Notes under the pieces: model-generated
Database searches by the model: none
What the model was told of the DNA's origin: nothing
What the model saw: the letters and a program-made list of their open reading frames with translations, nothing else
From: Candidatus Lumbricidiphila eiseniae
Lineage (GTDB): Bacteria > Actinomycetota > Actinomycetes > Actinomycetales > Microbacteriaceae
DNA length: 64,000 nt
Direction: 5' to 3'
Assembly (NCBI GenBank): GCA_002529645.1
Contig: NAEP01000034.1
Location: forward strand, 1-64,000
Program-made: the position numbers and the translations under genes
Shown: piece after piece, positions 61,179-64,000 of the stretch
Numbering within the stretch: position 1 is the first letter of the stretch
How the letters are laid out: each line of letters opens with the position of its first letter

Positions 61179-62510
61179 GTGATTTCTGACGTTACTCCTG
61201 CGAGCGCGGGAAACAACCTCGACCCCTGGTACGGGAACTACGCCGAACGCACGAGCGGCCTGGCGGCCTCGGAGGTACGTGCACTTTTTGCCGTGGCATC
61301 CCGGCCAGAGGTGGTGTCGTTGGCCGGCGGCATGCCCTGTGTCTCTGCACTGCCACAGGAGGTCGTTCTTGATTCGGTTGCGCGGGTCATGCGTGAGCAG
61401 GGACCAATTGCCCTGCAATACGGCTCTGGGCAGGGGATTCCCGCGCTTCGTGGGCAGATTCTTGATGTCATGGCCTTGGAGGGCATTCAGGGTTCGGTGG
61501 ATAATGTTGTGACCGCGACGGGATCACAGCAGGCACTTGATCTGATCTCAAAGCTCTTCCTCGACCCGGGTGATGTGGTGCTGGCAGAGTCGCCGAGCTA
61601 CGTCGGTGCCCTGGGTGTGTTCAGTGCCTACCAGGCACGGGTCGTGCATGTGGACACCGATGCTGACGGTCTCATTCCGGAAGCGCTGAAACAGACGATT
61701 ACCAGGGTGCACAACGAAGGTCGCCGAATCAAATTCCTGTACACAATCCCAAATTTTCACAACCCGGCAGGTGTGACGCTATCTGCCACGCGACGACCGG
61801 AGATTGTTGCCGTCTGTCAGAGCAACGGCATTCTCATTCTCGAGGACAATCCGTACGGGCTGCTCCATTTCGACGAGCCGCCACCGAACGCGCTGCAGTC
61901 GCTGGATCCCGACGGTGTTGTCTACCTCGGAACCTTTTCAAAGACTCTCGCGCCCGGATTTCGGGTCGGATGGACGCTCGCCCCGCACGCGATTCGAGAA
62001 AAACTCATCCTCGCGACCGAATCTGCCATCCTCTCACCAAGCTCGTTCAGCCAGCTGGTTGTCTCAGAGTATCTTGCGTCAACCGACTGGCAAGCCCAGA
62101 TTGATAGCTTCCGTGGCGTATATCGGGAGCGTAAAGAAGCCATGATCGACGCTCTCAGCGAGTTTTTACCGCACCTGACCTGGACCAACCCCCGCGGCGG
62201 TTTTTTTGTCTGGCTCTCACTACCCGACACGCTCGACTCCAAACAGATGCTGCCGAGAGCGGTTCGGGAGCTTGTTGCCTACACCCCCGGTACCGCGTTC
62301 TACGCCGACGGACGGGGACATCAGGCGATACGGTTGTCCTTCTGCTATCCAACACCGGACGCGATTCGGCTCGGCGTGCGACGACTCGCGACCGTCATTA
62401 ACGGCGAGCTTGAACTGCTCGACACATTCAAAGGCACCGGGCCGCTGCACGTGATCCACCGCGAGGCATCCTCGGCACTGGATTCAGCCCCTCCCACCAA
62501 TATCAAGTAA
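61179..62510 (+). CDS. PLP-dependent aminotransferase (2-aminoadipate/LysN-like, MocR-type fold without HTH)
   Basis: A 443-residue class I/II aminotransferase: VSLAGGMPCVSALPQEVV, YTIPNFHNPAGVTLS (PLP ring Asn), LEDNPYGLLHFDE (Asp) and GTFSKTLAPGFRVGW with the Schiff-base Lys. The closest group is LysN/Lysine-N or multi-substrate aromatic and aminoadipate aminotransferases; the substrate is not clear. GTG start at 61179 with a weak GGAACGG. A 25-residue tail extends past the fold. Confidence 0.85.
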   Translation: MISDVTPASAGNNLDPWYGNYAERTSGLAASEVRALFAVASRPEVVSLAGGMPCVSALPQEVVLDSVARVMREQGPIALQYGSGQGIPALRGQILDVMALEGIQGSVDNVVTATGSQQALDLISKLFLDPGDVVLAESPSYVGALGVFSAYQARVVHVDTDADGLIPEALKQTITRVHNEGRRIKFLYTIPNFHNPAGVTLSATRRPEIVAVCQSNGILILEDNPYGLLHFDEPPPNALQSLDPDGVVYLGTFSKTLAPGFRVGWTLAPHAIREKLILATESAILSPSSFSQLVVSEYLASTDWQAQIDSFRGVYRERKEAMIDALSEFLPHLTWTNPRGGFFVWLSLPDTLDSKQMLPRAVRELVAYTPGTAFYADGRGHQAIRLSFCYPTPDAIRLGVRRLATVINGELELLDTFKGTGPLHVIHREASSALDSAPPTNIK

Positions 62511-62582
62511 CCCACCAGACACCAACATCACACAGCTCGCCAAGCACCACTGTCACCGAGCCCACCGGGCAGCGCCCCCTAC

Positions 62583-62620
62583 CCCACCAGGAACAGCACC
62601 AACCCACCAAGAACAGCACC
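62583..62620. repeat. 20-bp tandem repeat
   Basis: CCCACCAGGAACAGCACC and CCCACCAAGAACAGCACC lie 20 bp apart in the gap before the ligase gene. The 190-bp gap otherwise shows only A/C-rich sequence. Confidence 0.7.
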
Positions 62621-62700
62621 CTTTAGCTCACCGGGAACACCTCCCTTTCCTTGCTGAAGCACCCGATTCTATTCCGTTTTTACTGGAGAAATACCTGATC

Positions 62701-63669
62701 ATGATTGATTTCAATGCTCTTGATGTGGTCGTCCTCGCCGGTGGCATTTCACACGAACGGGATGTTTCACTCCGCTCCGGCCGACGAGTTGCTGATGCCC
62801 TCACCACCGCAGGCCACCGCGTCACAATCCTCGACCCAAATGCAGATCTGCTACCGAATCTCAGTGCCCATCGCCCCGACGTCATTTTCCCCGCGCTGCA
62901 CGGCTCAAGTGGTGAAGATGGCTCGCTCCTGAGCCTACTTGCGGCACTTGCGCTCCCTACCGTCGGGTCAACCGCCGAAGCCGCACGTCGAACGTGGTCG
63001 AAACCTAACGCAAGTTCGATCGTTGCCAATGCGGGTGTGCGGGTGCCGCGATCGGTCAGCCTCTCACAGGAATCGTTTCGGGAACTCGGCGCCAGCGGTG
63101 TGCTACACGTTGTGAAGGATTATCTCGTGGGTGATGTTGTCGTGAAGCCCTCATCCGGAGGGTCGGCCCAGGGCGTCTCGATCGTGAAAGATCCGACCCA
63201 TCTCGCGCGAGCTGTTGTTGAGGCGTTTAACTACAACGATCATGCCCTTATTGAAGAACGCATTATCGGCACTGAACTTGCACTGACCATCCTCGACATT
63301 CCCGGCAATACCTCGGCGTTCCCGGCCGTCGAGATTGAACCGATAGACGGCACCTATGGATACGCAGCGCGCTACAACGCCGGACTCACCACCTTCTACA
63401 CACCCGCTCGCCTCGATGACACGGCTGCTGCCGCGGTTGCACACGCCGCACTGACGGCTCACCAGGCGCTCGGCCTTCGCGATATCTCAAGAATTGACTT
63501 TGTTGTGGATGCCTCGGGCACGCCCTGGTTTCTTGAGGCGAATGTGCTCCCCGGCTTCACCGAAACCTCGCTCGTGCCGCTCGCCATCGAAGCATCCGGT
63601 TGTTCGGTTCCTGACGTGTATGCCTCCCTCGTAACCGCCGCCTGGCAACGATCTCGACAGAACACGTAG
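62701..63669 (+). CDS. ddl: D-alanine--D-alanine ligase-like ATP-grasp protein
   Basis: A 322-residue ATP-grasp enzyme: VVVLAGGISHERDVSLRSGR, PALHGSSGEDGSLLSLLAAL, VVVKPSSGGSAQGVSIVKD (ATP loop), DFVVDASGTPWFLEANVLPG with the Mg ligands and GFTETSLVPLA. It probably makes D-Ala-D-Ala for peptidoglycan. GGAGAAA precedes the ATG. Many Microbacteriaceae carry this gene near parB besides a second ddl, so it may be one of two. Confidence 0.87.
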   Translation: MIDFNALDVVVLAGGISHERDVSLRSGRRVADALTTAGHRVTILDPNADLLPNLSAHRPDVIFPALHGSSGEDGSLLSLLAALALPTVGSTAEAARRTWSKPNASSIVANAGVRVPRSVSLSQESFRELGASGVLHVVKDYLVGDVVVKPSSGGSAQGVSIVKDPTHLARAVVEAFNYNDHALIEERIIGTELALTILDIPGNTSAFPAVEIEPIDGTYGYAARYNAGLTTFYTPARLDDTAAAAVAHAALTAHQALGLRDISRIDFVVDASGTPWFLEANVLPGFTETSLVPLAIEASGCSVPDVYASLVTAAWQRSRQNT

Positions 63670-63774
63670 CCGCCTCAACCCGACCCAAGAGCGACGGCGT
63701 GACGGCGAAGAACCAGCCTTTCGAGTCGATCCACGAGTGCGGTGCGGTGCGTTTCGCACGAGTGCGTCGTGTGA

Positions 63775-64000
63775 TTAGAGTCCGTTGAGATTTTCGCCGA
63801 GTTCCTCAAGGATGCGACGTAGATCGTTCACGGTGGAGAAATCAATCACGATCTGACCCTTCTTGGCGCCGAGCGAGACTTTCACCCGGGTGTTGAGCCG
63901 ATCGCCCAATCGCGCTGCCAGGTCGTCAAGAAAGTCCTGACGCTTTCCAGCTACCGCGGCGGCTTTCTGCACCTTGGGGGCCTTTGCGACGAGCGCTTCC
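63775..64000 (-). CDS. parB: chromosome-partitioning protein ParB, C-terminal end (partial)
   Basis: Only the last ~74 residues lie in the window; the gene continues past 64000. The end reads LNTRVKVSLGAKKGQIVIDF then STVNDLRRILEELGENLNGL, the ParB C-terminal dimerisation domain. ParB binds parS sites near oriC and loads SMC. Its presence puts the origin probably just beyond this end. Confidence 0.88.
   Translation of the reverse strand, partial: EALVAKAPKVQKAAAVAGKRQDFLDDLAARLGDRLNTRVKVSLGAKKGQIVIDFSTVNDLRRILEELGENLNGL

Overview
The window reads as chromosomal DNA of a high-GC actinobacterium, most likely a Microbacteriaceae member. The reasons are gene content and order typical of that group: HU, the rpsF-ssb-rpsR-rplI-dnaB block, a cca / DUF6049 / murJ / trxB / trxA / parB block as found on one flank of actinobacterial oriC, frequent GTG and TTG starts, ATGA-type start/stop overlaps, and cysteine-free ribosomal proteins beside a Zur gene. 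This is inference from gene content; no 16S gene is present.

Layout. 1-2,222: a decayed IS3 element, then a Pif1/RecD-like helicase. 2,223-5,867: an array-like set of three repeats, an unrecognised membrane-anchored protein and a CopD-CtaG fusion. 5,948-14,818: HU and a divergent carbohydrate locus (oxidoreductase, isomerase, glycosidase and ThuA on minus; binding protein, two permeases and a ROK regulator on plus). 14,944-19,947: an iron-siderophore uptake locus with two DtxR/IdeR-type iron boxes. 20,107-23,290: an accessory stretch with a one-blade YVTN protein, IS481 remains, a CPBP protease pair and a broken RelE-like toxin gene. 23,272-28,517: a zinc locus (rpmB-rpmG-rpsN, zur, two permeases, ATPase, ZnuA) with a clear Zur box. 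28,542-33,382: a 2-oxoacid dehydrogenase operon (E1 alpha, E1 beta, a 53-codon ORF, E2) and a HisC-like aminotransferase. 33,443-35,286: a DUF4143-type ATPase behind a 22-bp tandem repeat, and an IS30 scrap. 35,287-37,211: a low-molecular-weight phosphatase and purB. 37,238-43,342: small membrane proteins and a leaderless-bacteriocin-like cluster. 43,767-47,450: dnaB, a DnaA-box-rich spacer and the rpsF-ssb-rpsR-rplI operon. 47,603-55,114: housekeeping genes (GDPD, upp, tadA, CDF transporter, proC, cca). 55,145-64,000: the DUF6049-murJ-trxB-trxA block, an aminotransferase, a Ddl-like ligase and the end of parB.

Two things stand out. First, a 62-residue aureocin A53/lacticin Q-like peptide gene (42,322-42,510) is followed by two bPH2-domain membrane proteins and an ABC exporter, with a LuxR-type regulator upstream and a perfect 15-bp hairpin just after the peptide gene. 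This looks like an actinobacterial leaderless bacteriocin system. Second, at least eight places carry a 28-29 bp sequence duplicated at a spacing of 60-62 bp around a unique 32-34 bp insert. The repeat sequence differs at every site but the geometry does not. Those are the dimensions of type I-E CRISPR repeat/spacer units and would be expected from off-target Cas1-Cas2 spacer integration. No cas gene is in the window, so this is a hypothesis.
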